From: Leptospira bandrabouensis
GTDB lineage: Bacteria > Spirochaetota > Leptospiria > Leptospirales > Leptospiraceae
Direction of reading: 5' to 3'
NCBI RefSeq assembly: GCF_004770905.1
Contig: NZ_RQHT01000006.1
Span: 62,001 to 126,000, forward strand
DNA: 64,000 nt
Both the position numbers and the translations under genes were made by a program. A model generated the notes under the pieces. The model did no database searches, was not told the DNA's origin, and saw nothing but the letters and a program-made list of their open reading frames with translations. Below are positions 1-8,441 of the stretch, one piece after another (positions within the stretch are counted from its first letter, which is position 1; each line of letters begins with the position of its first letter).

Positions 1-54
1 GTTCTTGGCGGCCTTCATTCTGTAGAACAATTCCTCGCAAGAAAGAGAGGTTGA
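1..54 (+). CDS. C-terminal end of an unidentified protein (partial)
   Basis: Only the last 17 codons of a plus-strand reading frame are visible, ending in TGA at 52-54. The residues read VLGGLHSVEQFLARKRG. The stop lies 34 bases before the homoserine kinase start and on the same strand, so this could be the preceding gene of a shared transcript. The piece is too short to assign a family, and it could be a chance open frame. Confidence 0.35.
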   Translation, partial: VLGGLHSVEQFLARKRG

Positions 55-88
55 TTTTGCAAACAGGTCTTAGAGCCTGGGCGAAACG

Positions 89-1042
89 ATGATTCGCCTT
101 CCTAAGATTCTGATCCAAGTGCCAGGAACTTCTGCCAACTTGGGCCCTGGTTTTGACCTTATGGGTCTTGCCCTCGATCTTCGTAATGAATTTGAATTTA
201 CTTTTTCCAAAGAAATTACAGAATCCAAAACAGAATTAAAAAACGGTAATCCGTTGCCGTTTACAGAAAAAGAAGATTTAGTATATCAGTCTTACCTTTC
301 TTATTTTAAAAAATTTGAACCGAGTATTACACCTCCACCTTATCATTGCAAGATGGTTCTTTCTTTGCCTCTGAAAGGTGGACTTGGTTCAAGTGCTTCT
401 GCGATTGTTGCCGGTTTATCTTTAGCAAGAGAAATCCATAAACGATTGGAGCCAAAATCGGTTCCTTCAGAACCTGATTTTCTACAGTATTTGGCAGAAT
501 TTGAAGGCCATCCCGATAATACTTTACCTGCGTATTTAGGTGGGTTTGTCTTCGCCTATTCTACATTTGGTGAAAAACTCAAATATTTTCGTAAAAAGTT
601 TCCTTCGTCGGTTGCCATTTTTGTTTTAACACCAGAGTTTCATGTTTCTACAGAAGAATCTAGGAAATCACTTCCAAAATCCTATGCCACTGCCGATGTG
701 ATTTTTAATTTATCTCGGATTGGTGCTTGGATGCATTTCTTAGACAAACGTAAGTTTGGTGATCTTCTTGTTGGTTTAGAAGATAAAATGCACACACCTT
801 ATCGGATTCCTAAATCTTCTCCTTTGTTTCCTTTGGCAGAAACCTTAACACAAGCAGGGATTGGTTATTGTTTGTCTGGGTCCGGACCAAGTTTACTTGT
901 ATTTTTAGAAAGAAAGTCAGTCAAAAGTAAACAATCTGACTTAGAAGAAAAAATATCTAATGTGATGGGAGAGGCAAAAATTTCCTATTCATTCAAACGA
1001 GTGAAACCGGATGGACTCGGTGTTCGAATCCAATTTAAATAA
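89..1042 (+). CDS. thrB: Homoserine kinase (GHMP kinase family)
   Basis: Phosphorylates L-homoserine with ATP to O-phosphohomoserine, the step before threonine synthase; cytoplasmic. The 317-residue length is normal. GHMP motif 1, VPGTSANLGPGFD, lies at residues 11-23. The ATP-binding motif PLKGGLGSSASA is at about 94-105, and a C-terminal SGSGPS motif is near 265. The ATG at 89 places motif 1 where the family expects it; the upstream Shine-Dalgarno is weak. The gene converges on the unknown 212-residue gene, and the two stop codons are directly adjacent. No other threonine gene is in view. Confidence 0.92.
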   Translation: MIRLPKILIQVPGTSANLGPGFDLMGLALDLRNEFEFTFSKEITESKTELKNGNPLPFTEKEDLVYQSYLSYFKKFEPSITPPPYHCKMVLSLPLKGGLGSSASAIVAGLSLAREIHKRLEPKSVPSEPDFLQYLAEFEGHPDNTLPAYLGGFVFAYSTFGEKLKYFRKKFPSSVAIFVLTPEFHVSTEESRKSLPKSYATADVIFNLSRIGAWMHFLDKRKFGDLLVGLEDKMHTPYRIPKSSPLFPLAETLTQAGIGYCLSGSGPSLLVFLERKSVKSKQSDLEEKISNVMGEAKISYSFKRVKPDGLGVRIQFK

Positions 1043-1681
1043 TTAGTCTTCGTCGGCTCCTTCTTCTTTTCCAAATCCGTAAACATCTCCCCGAAACCTA
1101 ACCTTTCTGTTAATCCCCGGTTGGATTTTTCCCACGGCAAAGGTAAACTTCATTCGTTCTTTTCCAGACCTGTTGAAATAAAAGGAAGAGGTAAGAGAGA
1201 TTTCGATAAAATTCACCATTCTTTCTTTGGCGATTTTGTCAGAGATCCGAAATTCGGCCGGGTGACCAATGATTTCATAAGACTCAAAACTTTCTTTGGA
1301 TTCCATCTTACCGTAATGTTCCATACGAGGTGGTTTGTAGAAGGTTGGTCCATTTTTTAAAACGGTAATGGTATAATCTTCACTGTCCCGACTTTTTTTA
1401 AACTGAAAGATGAGATGATCTTCTGAGATCGCATTACAACGAGTTGCCAATTGTCCTGTTTTACATCCAATATGAAACGTGGCAAACCTAGTAAGTTCAT
1501 CCACAACAAGATCATATTTGTCTCCCGTTTGGACGGGGATATAACGATCGGATTCTTTTCTAGAAATGACTGGATGAATGAATTGGTTGTACACAACAAA
1601 TCCTAGTCCTAAAACGGAGATGGTCAAAACTCCACTGAGAACTAGGATAAAACTATCAAGAATGGCGATACTAAGAAACAA
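1043..1681 (-). CDS. Membrane-anchored protein of unknown function
   Basis: A 212-residue protein with one hydrophobic N-terminal segment (about residues 5-32), followed by a soluble, mostly beta-type domain. I recognise no catalytic motif. The start is a TTG at 1679-1681, two bases after the stop of the upstream small gene and preceded by AAGG, so the two are probably translationally coupled. No ATG occurs in frame until the middle of the protein, which supports the TTG. The soluble part could face either side of the membrane. Confidence 0.6.
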   Translation of the reverse strand: MFLSIAILDSFILVLSGVLTISVLGLGFVVYNQFIHPVISRKESDRYIPVQTGDKYDLVVDELTRFATFHIGCKTGQLATRCNAISEDHLIFQFKKSRDSEDYTITVLKNGPTFYKPPRMEHYGKMESKESFESYEIIGHPAEFRISDKIAKERMVNFIEISLTSSFYFNRSGKERMKFTFAVGKIQPGINRKVRFRGDVYGFGKEEGADED

Positions 1682-1683
1682 AC

Positions 1684-1992
1684 TTACCTTTTGGTATCTA
1701 CCTTATGACTTTTAGGCTCTGGTAGGGGAGTTCTTGTTACAAGAGACAGTAAGTCTTTTACCTCTTCTGGCGAGATGATTTGGTTTAGTTTTTCTTCCAA
1801 AGAAGCAGGTGTCGGTTTCAAAACCAAATCTTCTGGTTGAATCTTAGATTCCTTTTCCTTTTCTAACTTAGTGATTCTTGGGTTAGGAGACTTTTCAGGA
1901 AAGGATTCATTTCCTTCCTCTGATTGTTTCCCCGTTTGGGTGGGAATCGTAGGGGGAATGTGTGAGTTTCCTTGAATGTTGATTGTGTTCAT
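1684..1992 (-). CDS. Small unknown protein, charged and proline-rich
   Basis: 102 residues with no membrane segment. The first half is low-complexity (Pro, Glu, Lys, Ser). The second half has a possible short helical region, LEEKLNQIISPEEVKDLLSL, near residues 65-85. I chose the ATG at 1990-1992 because GGAGG lies nine bases upstream; a TTG at 2001 would sit directly on that site. It lies upstream of, and is probably co-transcribed with, the 212-residue membrane protein. Divergent from the DsbA-type gene. Function unknown. Confidence 0.55.
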   Translation of the reverse strand: MNTINIQGNSHIPPTIPTQTGKQSEEGNESFPEKSPNPRITKLEKEKESKIQPEDLVLKPTPASLEEKLNQIISPEEVKDLLSLVTRTPLPEPKSHKVDTKR

Positions 1993-2153
1993 TTTTCCCA
2001 AACCTCCGTGTTCAGGATCCGCTTAGGGAAAAAAACTTTCCTTTTCCCTCCCTCAGATTTTCGGACATTTAGAGGTAGGCTTTAGTAAAAACCTCCTTTT
2101 TTTTCAGTTTTTTCCGTTTGATTGTCCGCTTTATGGGCGGGAAGCTGGCAGGG

Positions 2154-3203
2154 ATGGAAAATATTTTTAAAAAGTGGATGGAAAACCCCATCTCCAAAAT
2201 CGTCCTTGTGACCAACTTCGTTTTCGCCCTTCTCTTTATCGTCAGTGTTCCTTCCTTTGTTCGGGAATACATTACCCAAGATGCGGTCAGTATCGGCGGA
2301 AAAAAATATGACCTGAGCGACGTGAAAGAAACTTCGCCGATTGCTTATTCAAAATTCCAATCGGAATACAAAAGCCTAATCAAAAACACTCTTGGTGAAT
2401 TTGCACAAGACAAATTATTTGAACTGGTTGCAAAAGATAAAAACATCAAACCTTCTGAAGTATTAAACCAAGGGTTTACACCGAGCGAACCATCAGAAGA
2501 AGAAATTTTAAATGTTTATATGTCCAATAAAGCTCAGTTAGGTGGAAAGTCTTTGAGCGAAACAAAAGACAAAATTGTTGGTTTCTTAAAAAGCCAACAA
2601 GAACAAGAACATAGTCGCAATGTTTACCGAGAAATCGTTTCTAAATACCCTGTTGAATTTTTAATTAAAGAACCGGCAGCAGTGAGAGTGACTGTGGAAG
2701 AAAAAAATAACCCTTCCATTGGTCCAAAAGATGCAAAAATTACCGTTATCGAATTTTCTGACTTTGAATGTCCATTCTGTAAAAGAAGCCAAGACGTGAA
2801 CCAAAAACTTCGTGAAAAATACAAAGGCCAAATTCGTTGGGTTTTCCGCGATTTCCCTCTTCCATTCCACCAAGATGCAATGTATGCACATATGGCTGCT
2901 AACTGTTCTGTCTCAGAAGGAAAGTATTGGGATGTGTTTAATTTGTTTTTTGAAAACAGCGGAAACTTAGGGAAAGCAAATGTAGATGCTTTGATTGCGA
3001 AAGCTGGTGTATCAAAAGACAAATACCAATCTTGTATGAAAGATGCATCTAGTTTAAAAGCTGAAATTGATGCAGACATCCAAGACGGTCAAAAAGTTGG
3101 TGTGAGTGGAACTCCTGCCTTTTTTATCAATGGAATCTTTGTTTCGGGAGCACTTCCATTCGAAAACTTCGATGAGATCATCCAAAAAGAATTACAACAA
3201 TAA
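2154..3203 (+). CDS. Membrane-anchored DsbA-family thiol oxidoreductase
   Basis: 349 residues from the ATG at 2154; codons further upstream (TTG 2118, ATG 2133) have poorer ribosome sites. A transmembrane segment at about 14-35 leaves the rest in the periplasm. Residues about 40-170 are a helical segment resembling the N-terminal region of SurA/PpiD-type chaperones. Residues about 175-349 are a DsbA/thioredoxin domain with active site CPFC (206-209) and cis-proline motif GTPAF (near 320). The family makes, breaks or reshuffles disulfides in exported proteins. The chaperone-like reading of the middle region is inference from its helical character and position. It is followed 30 bases later by mdh. 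Confidence 0.82.
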   Translation: MENIFKKWMENPISKIVLVTNFVFALLFIVSVPSFVREYITQDAVSIGGKKYDLSDVKETSPIAYSKFQSEYKSLIKNTLGEFAQDKLFELVAKDKNIKPSEVLNQGFTPSEPSEEEILNVYMSNKAQLGGKSLSETKDKIVGFLKSQQEQEHSRNVYREIVSKYPVEFLIKEPAAVRVTVEEKNNPSIGPKDAKITVIEFSDFECPFCKRSQDVNQKLREKYKGQIRWVFRDFPLPFHQDAMYAHMAANCSVSEGKYWDVFNLFFENSGNLGKANVDALIAKAGVSKDKYQSCMKDASSLKAEIDADIQDGQKVGVSGTPAFFINGIFVSGALPFENFDEIIQKELQQ

Positions 3204-3233
3204 TCATAAATTATAAAATTAAAGGAAAATTAT

Positions 3234-4217
3234 ATGAGCAAAAAAGTAAAAGTTGCTGTTACAGGTGCTGCCGGACAAATCGGATACGCACTTCTCTTTC
3301 GTATCGCTTCAGGACAAATGTTTGGACCTGACACTGCAGTAGAACTCCAATTATTGGAATTAGAACAAGCCCTTCCTGCTGCAAAAGGTGTCATTATGGA
3401 ATTGGACGACTGTGCTTTCCCTTTACTCGAAAAAGTATCAGTTTCTTCTAACATTGATGAGGCGTTTCGTGACATCAACTGGGCACTTCTTGTTGGATCT
3501 GTTCCAAGAAAAGCGGGAATGGAAAGGGGAGACCTTCTTAAAATCAACGGTGGAATTTTTACAACACAAGGAAAAGCAATTGAAAAGAATGCTGCAAGTG
3601 ACGTAAGAGTTCTTGTGGTTGGTAACCCATGTAATACAAACGCACTGATTGCTATGAACAATGCAAAAGGTGTTCCGTCTGACAGATGGTTTGCGATGAC
3701 AGGACTTGATGAAAATCGTGCAAAAACACAATTAGCGCAAAAAGCGGGAGTTCTTGTCAAAGACGTATCTAATGTAGCCATTTGGGGAAACCACTCGGCA
3801 ACTCAATACCCTGACTTTTACAATGCAAAAATCAAAGGAAAACCTGCCACTGATTTGATTTCAGACACAGAATGGTTGAAAGGTGATTTTATCTCTACCG
3901 TTCAAAAACGGGGAGCAGCCATCATTGCAGCGCGCGGAGCTTCTTCTGCGGCTTCTGCAGCAAACGCAGTGGTCGACACTGTGCATAACATTGTCACTCC
4001 TACAAAACCTGGTGACTGGTTCAGTGCGGCATGTCACTCCAATGGTGAGTATGGTGTGGACAAAGGTCTTATCTTTGGATACCCACTCAAGTCTGATGGC
4101 AAAAAAGTAGAGATCGTCACTGGTCTTGAAATCAATGCTTTTGGTAAGGAAAAATTTGAGATCACTCACAACGAGTTGAAAGAAGAAAGAAACGAAGTCA
4201 AAGACATGTTAGGTTAA
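3234..4217 (+). CDS. mdh: Malate dehydrogenase (NAD-dependent)
   Basis: Interconverts malate and oxaloacetate in the citric acid cycle. The 327 residues match the dimeric MDH subgroup. The Rossmann glycine motif GAAGQIG is at 11-17. Substrate-binding and catalytic signatures include [22 protein letters not shown] and the catalytic-histidine motif [12 protein letters not shown]. The start is unambiguous: AAAGGA sits seven bases before the ATG. A strong hairpin with a T-run follows the stop. Confidence 0.96.
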   Translation: MSKKVKVAVTGAAGQIGYALLFRIASGQMFGPDTAVELQLLELEQALPAAKGVIMELDDCAFPLLEKVSVSSNIDEAFRDINWALLVGSVPRKAGMERGDLLKINGGIFTTQGKAIEKNAASDVRVLVVGNPCNTNALIAMNNAKGVPSDRWFAMTGLDENRAKTQLAQKAGVLVKDVSNVAIWGNHSATQYPDFYNAKIKGKPATDLISDTEWLKGDFISTVQKRGAAIIAARGASSAASAANAVVDTVHNIVTPTKPGDWFSAACHSNGEYGVDKGLIFGYPLKSDGKKVEIVTGLEINAFGKEKFEITHNELKEERNEVKDMLG

Positions 4218-4274
4218 AACCTTTTTAGTCTTTAGAGAATTCATTCTTTAAAGACTGGTATGTTAGTTTATAGG

Positions 4275-4309
4275 AAAGCTCGCTCCCAAAAGGGTAGCGG
4301 GCTTTTTTT
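4275..4309 (+). terminator. Rho-independent terminator after mdh
   Basis: A stem of AAGCTCGCTCCC pairs with GGGTAGCGGGCTT (one bulge, one wobble) around an AAAA loop and is followed by a run of seven T. It lies between the convergent mdh and hydrolase genes and may slow readthrough from both sides, although only the plus strand has a good T-tract. Confidence 0.85.
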
Positions 4310-4314
4310 ATGAT

Positions 4315-5172
4315 TTACCTGCCAAGGAGGGCGTTTTGCAATTCGTTTAAAAATTCGGTTGGCCTTTCCAAAAAAGGTAAATGGCTACTTTTTTCCATCA
4401 CAGTCATTTTGATTTTTGGAAATTCTTTTAAGATAGGATCCCAGGTGTAATAAGGGGCCACCTGATAGTCTTCTTTTCCCATACAAATCCAAATGGGTAT
4501 GGAAAGTTTTCGAAAGGAATCGGATACTTCAATGTCTCTAAATACTTCACCAAACAAATAATCAAACGCCAGTTTGTTTGTATGGATTCCTTCCCAAAAT
4601 TTTCTAGAAGGAAAAGGAATTTGGTAAAAACCTTTAGCCTCCAAACTCACGCAGTAATGGATAAAAAAATCGGAAGGAGATTCTTCTATATTTTTTTGGA
4701 ATTGGATTTGGTTTTGCAAATGTGCCTCTTTGCGTAGGTCAGAGGCATCTTTTTGGAAATAAACTTCTGCTTCTAACATGGGGCTTCCGTGGCTTGGACC
4801 TGTGGATACCATTACAAGGTTTGTGACTTGCTCTGGGTATTTTGCTGCATAAGTAAGTGCCATATACCCATGTCCCGAATGGCCGATAACAGGACAGGCC
4901 GGGATTTTTAACTCTGTTTGTATAAAATTAAAATCCTCTAGAAGTTTCTCTAAAGTATAATCCTCAATGGTTTCATTTAAAGAATTGGTTCTTTTGGCAA
5001 AGCCCCTATGGTCTACCACGGTGATTTGGTATGTTTCGGCCATCTCCCTTGGGATGACTCTCGGATAATACAAAGCACTCCCAATCCAAAATAGCTCTGG
5101 GCCGTTTGTATTATTTTTTGCTACTTGGAGGGTAAATCCCTCTCTTTCAATCGTTTGGTATTTCCATTCCAT
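4315..5172 (-). CDS. Alpha/beta-hydrolase fold protein
   Basis: 285 residues. The nucleophile elbow GHSGHG puts the catalytic serine at 99. An acidic residue in GKEDY (about 230) and a histidine in SSHLPFLERP (about 262) complete the likely triad. A DHRGFAKR segment near 54-61 is typical of the fold. The substrate cannot be read from sequence; esterases, lactonases and haloperoxidase-like enzymes share this architecture. It is divergent from a MarR regulator, with palindromes in the shared upstream region, so MarR control is likely. Confidence 0.8.
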   Translation of the reverse strand: MEWKYQTIEREGFTLQVAKNNTNGPELFWIGSALYYPRVIPREMAETYQITVVDHRGFAKRTNSLNETIEDYTLEKLLEDFNFIQTELKIPACPVIGHSGHGYMALTYAAKYPEQVTNLVMVSTGPSHGSPMLEAEVYFQKDASDLRKEAHLQNQIQFQKNIEESPSDFFIHYCVSLEAKGFYQIPFPSRKFWEGIHTNKLAFDYLFGEVFRDIEVSDSFRKLSIPIWICMGKEDYQVAPYYTWDPILKEFPKIKMTVMEKSSHLPFLERPTEFLNELQNALLGR

Positions 5173-5220
5173 AACATTTCCTTCAGGGTTTCAGATATTT
5201 TATATTTTTTTGTGTATCTA

Positions 5221-5245
5221 ATATAGTTGCAATATACAACTATAT
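5221..5245. promoter_or_regulatory. Perfect 9-bp-arm inverted repeat, probable MarR operator
   Basis: ATATAGTTG and CAACTATAT flank a 7-base spacer; both arms match perfectly. The repeat lies between the divergent hydrolase and MarR-family genes, about 50 bases from the hydrolase start. Size and location fit an autoregulatory MarR operator. Confidence 0.6.
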
Positions 5246-5246
5246 G

Positions 5247-5261
5247 GTTGCAGATTGCAAC
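5247..5261. promoter_or_regulatory. Second inverted repeat, GTTGCA-GAT-TGCAAC
   Basis: A 6-3-6 perfect palindrome directly beside the larger one. It shares the GTTG/CAAC core, as expected for a pair of sites read by the same dimeric repressor. Confidence 0.5.
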
Positions 5262-5306
5262 TAAAAAGGACTTGTCGATTTTAGAAAAACAAGTTGGACT
5301 GGGATT

Positions 5307-5762
5307 ATGGAAGGGAAAGGAATCGCAAGTTATCTCGGGATTTATATGAGTGAAACTTTGCTTCTAATGAGGCGGTTTTTGTCTGATGAATTTACAAAAA
5401 ACAAAATTGGAATGCGATTTGAAGAATGGATGTTACTTTTTCCTTTGGTGGATTCAGAAACGTTAAATCAAAAGGAATTGAGTGAACGTCTGGTCAAAGA
5501 CAAAACCACCGTTTCGAGACTCGTGGATGGTTGGGTTAAAAAATCCTGGGTGAAACGAGTAGTTTCGGATACAGACAAACGCCATTACCATTTACGTTTT
5601 ACCAAAAAAGGGAAAGAAATTTGGGAGAAGGGGATTCCAATTGTAAGGTCAGCTGACCAGGTATTTCGAAAGGATCTCTCTGAGAAAGAGGAAAGGGAAT
5701 TGTATTTGCTACTTTTTAAAATCCAAACCTCGGTTCAATTGCCAAACAGGGAAAATACTTAG
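5307..5762 (+). CDS. MarR-family transcriptional regulator
   Basis: 151 residues. A winged helix-turn-helix spans about 48-105, with LNQKELSERLVKDKTTVSRLVDGW as recognition region and the wing DTDKRHYHLRFTKKGKE, both typical of MarR. N- and C-terminal helices would form the dimer interface. ATG 5307 is the first start in frame after upstream stops; an ATG at 5346 is possible. The ligand is unknown. It probably represses itself and the divergent hydrolase through the palindromes at 5221-5261. Confidence 0.88.
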   Translation: MEGKGIASYLGIYMSETLLLMRRFLSDEFTKNKIGMRFEEWMLLFPLVDSETLNQKELSERLVKDKTTVSRLVDGWVKKSWVKRVVSDTDKRHYHLRFTKKGKEIWEKGIPIVRSADQVFRKDLSEKEERELYLLLFKIQTSVQLPNRENT

Positions 5763-6638
5763 CTATAGTTTTTTTGCAAAAAGAAATCGTTCTTTCTTAG
5801 AACTATCTAACACAATTTTTGTATCCACAAAACCCATCGTTTTTGCCATTTCTTCTAAGTCCTTACTATAGAGAGGATGGGTTTCTAACATCAATTTTCC
5901 ACCTGGTTTCAGGCGTTTGGATATGGCATCTAACAATCGTTTGTGGAATTCTTTGAAATCTGAAACAAATAATGCCAGGTGGGGTTCATAGTCGAGGACG
6001 TCTGGCATTATCTCTGGTTTTTCTGATTCCGGGATATAAGGGGGATTGGAAACAACCAAATCAAATTCTAAACCATCGGGAAGTGCTAAATCCAAATCAG
6101 AAACATAAAAACTGGTTTTGTCGGTTAGGTTATATTTTTCCGCATTACGCCGGCTCACATCGATTGCTTTTTCGGAAAGGTCGGAAAGTGTCACAACACT
6201 CGTTGGTAGAAGCTGTGTGAGACTTAGTCCAATACATCCACTCCCCGAACATAGGTCCCAAATTTGTAAAGGACTCGGTTCAGTGAAGGATAGTTCTTCT
6301 TTTCTTTTCCAAAGGTAGTCTACGAGTTCTTCAGTTTCCGGTCTTGGGATGAGGACATTTTCTGTTACCAAGTATTCAAATTTATGAAATCCTTTTTTGC
6401 CAGTGATGTAGGCGACAGGTTTTCGTTTGCTTCGTTCTACAATTCGTTCCCGGTAAGTATCAATTTCCTTTTGTCCTAGAGGCATTTCAAATTGGGAATA
6501 GAGTTTAATGCGGGGGAGATTTAAAAGATCGGAAAGGATCCATTCTGCATCTACACGAGGGTTTGGAATTTCCTTTTTCTCCAGAAATTCAGTGGACCGT
6601 TTTAGATAATATAGAAGGGTTCCTGGTTGTTCCGCCAT
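5763..6638 (-). CDS. prmC: Release factor glutamine methyltransferase
   Basis: Methylates the glutamine of the GGQ motif in release factors RF1 and RF2. 291 residues with the PrmC/HemK helical N-terminal domain (about 1-85), then a SAM-binding Rossmann domain with WDLCSGSGCIGLSL (motif I) and the substrate-amide motif NPPYIP. I chose ATG 6636-6638; a TTG at 6653 would lie inside the tRNA gene. The likely ribosome site (GGGGG) overlaps the 3' end of the tRNA-Arg, so the mRNA must run through the tRNA or start after its processing. Prenatal context otherwise plain: it is last in a minus-strand run. Confidence 0.92.
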   Translation of the reverse strand: MAEQPGTLLYYLKRSTEFLEKKEIPNPRVDAEWILSDLLNLPRIKLYSQFEMPLGQKEIDTYRERIVERSKRKPVAYITGKKGFHKFEYLVTENVLIPRPETEELVDYLWKRKEELSFTEPSPLQIWDLCSGSGCIGLSLTQLLPTSVVTLSDLSEKAIDVSRRNAEKYNLTDKTSFYVSDLDLALPDGLEFDLVVSNPPYIPESEKPEIMPDVLDYEPHLALFVSDFKEFHKRLLDAISKRLKPGGKLMLETHPLYSKDLEEMAKTMGFVDTKIVLDSSKKERFLFAKKL

Positions 6639-6644
6639 AATTTT

Positions 6645-6717
6645 TGCCCCCAACAGGATTCGAACCTGTGTCCCCAGTTTAGGAAACTAGTGCTCTATCC
6701 ACCTGAGCTATGGGAGC
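6645..6717 (-). tRNA. tRNA-Arg (anticodon CCT)
   Basis: On the minus strand a 73-nt cloverleaf can be drawn: acceptor GCTCCCA with TGGGGGC (one G-U), D arm GCTC..GAGC, anticodon stem CTAGT/ACTGG with loop TTCCTAA, and T arm CAGGTTCGAATCCTG. Loop positions 34-36 read CCT, decoding AGG (Arg). CCA is not encoded. The gene starts two bases after the stop of the upstream CRP-like gene and ends seven bases before prmC. Confidence 0.93.
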
Positions 6718-6719
6718 GT

Positions 6720-7364
6720 TTACGTAGGTTTACGTTTCTGATTCACTATCCTTTGGAAATCGGAGATATTGTGAATAACAATTTTATCTGGATAGAGATC
6801 TAGTTTGCCTGTTTTTACATACTGCATGAGGACCTTTTGGACTTCCCCAACCGGTTGGGCACACCAATTGGCAATGTCATCCACAGTGGCAGAAAGGATA
6901 ATTTCGTTATAGACATCGTTATTATACTGCTTTTCGTATAACATCACAAAGACGTCGCATACTTTTCCCACGATATCATCCATAAGAAGGATCATGAGGC
7001 GGCGTTTTTGGTCATAAATCCGAAAGGAAAAAATATGAAGCAGTTTCATCGCAAGGGCCGGGTTTTTCGTCATTAACATTTCGAAATTCGCACGGTTGAA
7101 GTTCAGAGCTTTCACTTCAGTTACAGCAATGGCAGTGGCAGAACGAGGTTGTTCCTCTAAAATAGCCATCTCTCCCAAAATATCCCCAGCTTCCAATACA
7201 TCCAAGGTTTTGATACTGGTTCCAATGGTTTTTGTGATTTTGACTTTTCCTTCTTTGATCAAATAAAAATCATTTCCAGGTTCGTATTCACAAAACAATA
7301 CTTCGTTCGGTTGGAATACTTTTCCAAATTTGCCAAACATGGCTTCTAACATTTGGTCGTTCAC
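6720..7364 (-). CDS. CRP/FNR-type cyclic nucleotide-binding-fold regulator
   Basis: 214 residues. An N-terminal cNMP-binding beta-roll (about 10-125) contains [24 protein letters not shown], the phosphate-binding cassette with the Arg expected for cNMP contact. A C-terminal winged-helix region (about 150-205) includes [23 protein letters not shown] start at 7362-7364 overlaps the upstream TAG by one base and is preceded by AGGAGG at seven bases; that ribosome site lies inside the last codons of the upstream gene, so the two are coupled. Probably a DNA-binding regulator; the ligand is unknown. Confidence 0.85.
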   Translation of the reverse strand: MNDQMLEAMFGKFGKVFQPNEVLFCEYEPGNDFYLIKEGKVKITKTIGTSIKTLDVLEAGDILGEMAILEEQPRSATAIAVTEVKALNFNRANFEMLMTKNPALAMKLLHIFSFRIYDQKRRLMILLMDDIVGKVCDVFVMLYEKQYNNDVYNEIILSATVDDIANWCAQPVGEVQKVLMQYVKTGKLDLYPDKIVIHNISDFQRIVNQKRKPT

Positions 7365-8416
7365 TATTTGCCTCCTTTGAGTTTGGATTTAGCATCTTCC
7401 GAGATACTATCATCCAAAGGTGGCATCTGTGTTACCTTTTGGAATAACTGTTTGGCTTTTTCTTTTTCGCCGGATGCTTCTGTAGCAAGTGCTAGGTGGT
7501 AAAGGTTTTCTTTGAGTAAAAGACCTTTGGGGTATTTTTTAATAAAATTAGAAAAATGAGTTATCGCACCGGGATAGTCCTTGGCTTTGAAACTAGACTT
7601 ACCCATATAAAATAATGAGTTTTCTACAAACTGTTCTTCTTCCTGGGTAACCGAATCTGTCCTTTCCGAGACCATTTTAAAAAGGTCGATGGATTCTGCA
7701 TATTTCCCTGCATTCATTAGAGTCGAAGCTTTGTCATATTGGGAAAGAATGGAATTGGGATCCACGCTGGAACTTGCGTTTTGTGCGGGAACTGCCATCG
7801 TTTTTAACATTTCCTGAAGTTTGCCTGCTTGGGCACCAGGTTCTGGTTTGTAAACTAACTCTTGTATGGTGAGAGGAAAAGGGGTTTTTTTACGAGCTAA
7901 ATCGACGAGTTGGCGGGCTCGGTCAACGTACATTCCGTCCGGATAATGTTGTAAGTATTTTTCGAATGCGTAAGCGGCATGTTCAAAGTTTCCATTTTTG
8001 TAAAAAACTTCGGCAACGTTCATGAGTTCAAAGGCTGGGTTCTTAGCTTCCCCTTGTCCGAGGATTTCCCTAACCTGGCGATGAACCTGGCGGAGTTGGC
8101 TTGAGAAAACTTTCAGCATTTTGATGATGAGATGGGTTTTGTCTGAGACAAATTTCTCGAATTCGGGGACTTTGAAGACAAGAACTGTAGCGGCTCCTAT
8201 GACTTGTGCCGTTTCTTCCCTTGGGTAACGACCGATGGCACTCTTCACTCCGAAAAACTCACCGAGTTTTACATCTTCTTTGAGTTCCACGCCGTTGATA
8301 TTCGTGTAAGTTAGTACAACACGACCTTTTTGTAGTACAAAGATATCCTCCGCCTTATCTTTCTCGAAGTAGACGATGGAACCTCCTTTGTAATTACGTA
8401 CTATAGGACCTGACAA
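7364..8416 (-). CDS. Cyclic nucleotide-binding domain plus TPR protein
   Basis: 350 residues from a TTG at 8414-8416 (GAGG six bases upstream). A GTG at 8485 would extend it by 23 residues into the amidohydrolase gene and has no ribosome site. The N-terminal half (about 8-120) is a cNMP-binding beta-roll ([36 protein letters not shown]). After it come helical repeats of TPR type at about 140-180 and 225-335 (e.g. [38 protein letters not shown]). There is no DNA-binding domain, so it is more likely a sensor-scaffold than a transcription factor. It is coupled to the CRP-like gene downstream. Confidence 0.8.
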   Translation of the reverse strand: MSGPIVRNYKGGSIVYFEKDKAEDIFVLQKGRVVLTYTNINGVELKEDVKLGEFFGVKSAIGRYPREETAQVIGAATVLVFKVPEFEKFVSDKTHLIIKMLKVFSSQLRQVHRQVREILGQGEAKNPAFELMNVAEVFYKNGNFEHAAYAFEKYLQHYPDGMYVDRARQLVDLARKKTPFPLTIQELVYKPEPGAQAGKLQEMLKTMAVPAQNASSSVDPNSILSQYDKASTLMNAGKYAESIDLFKMVSERTDSVTQEEEQFVENSLFYMGKSSFKAKDYPGAITHFSNFIKKYPKGLLLKENLYHLALATEASGEKEKAKQLFQKVTQMPPLDDSISEDAKSKLKGGK

Positions 8417-8441
8417 CTCATGCCTCGCTTGCGCTTCATTT

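Noticed and set aside
3230..3781. 183-residue minus-strand frame opposite mdh
   Set aside because: Reverse frame of malate dehydrogenase with no protein-family features.
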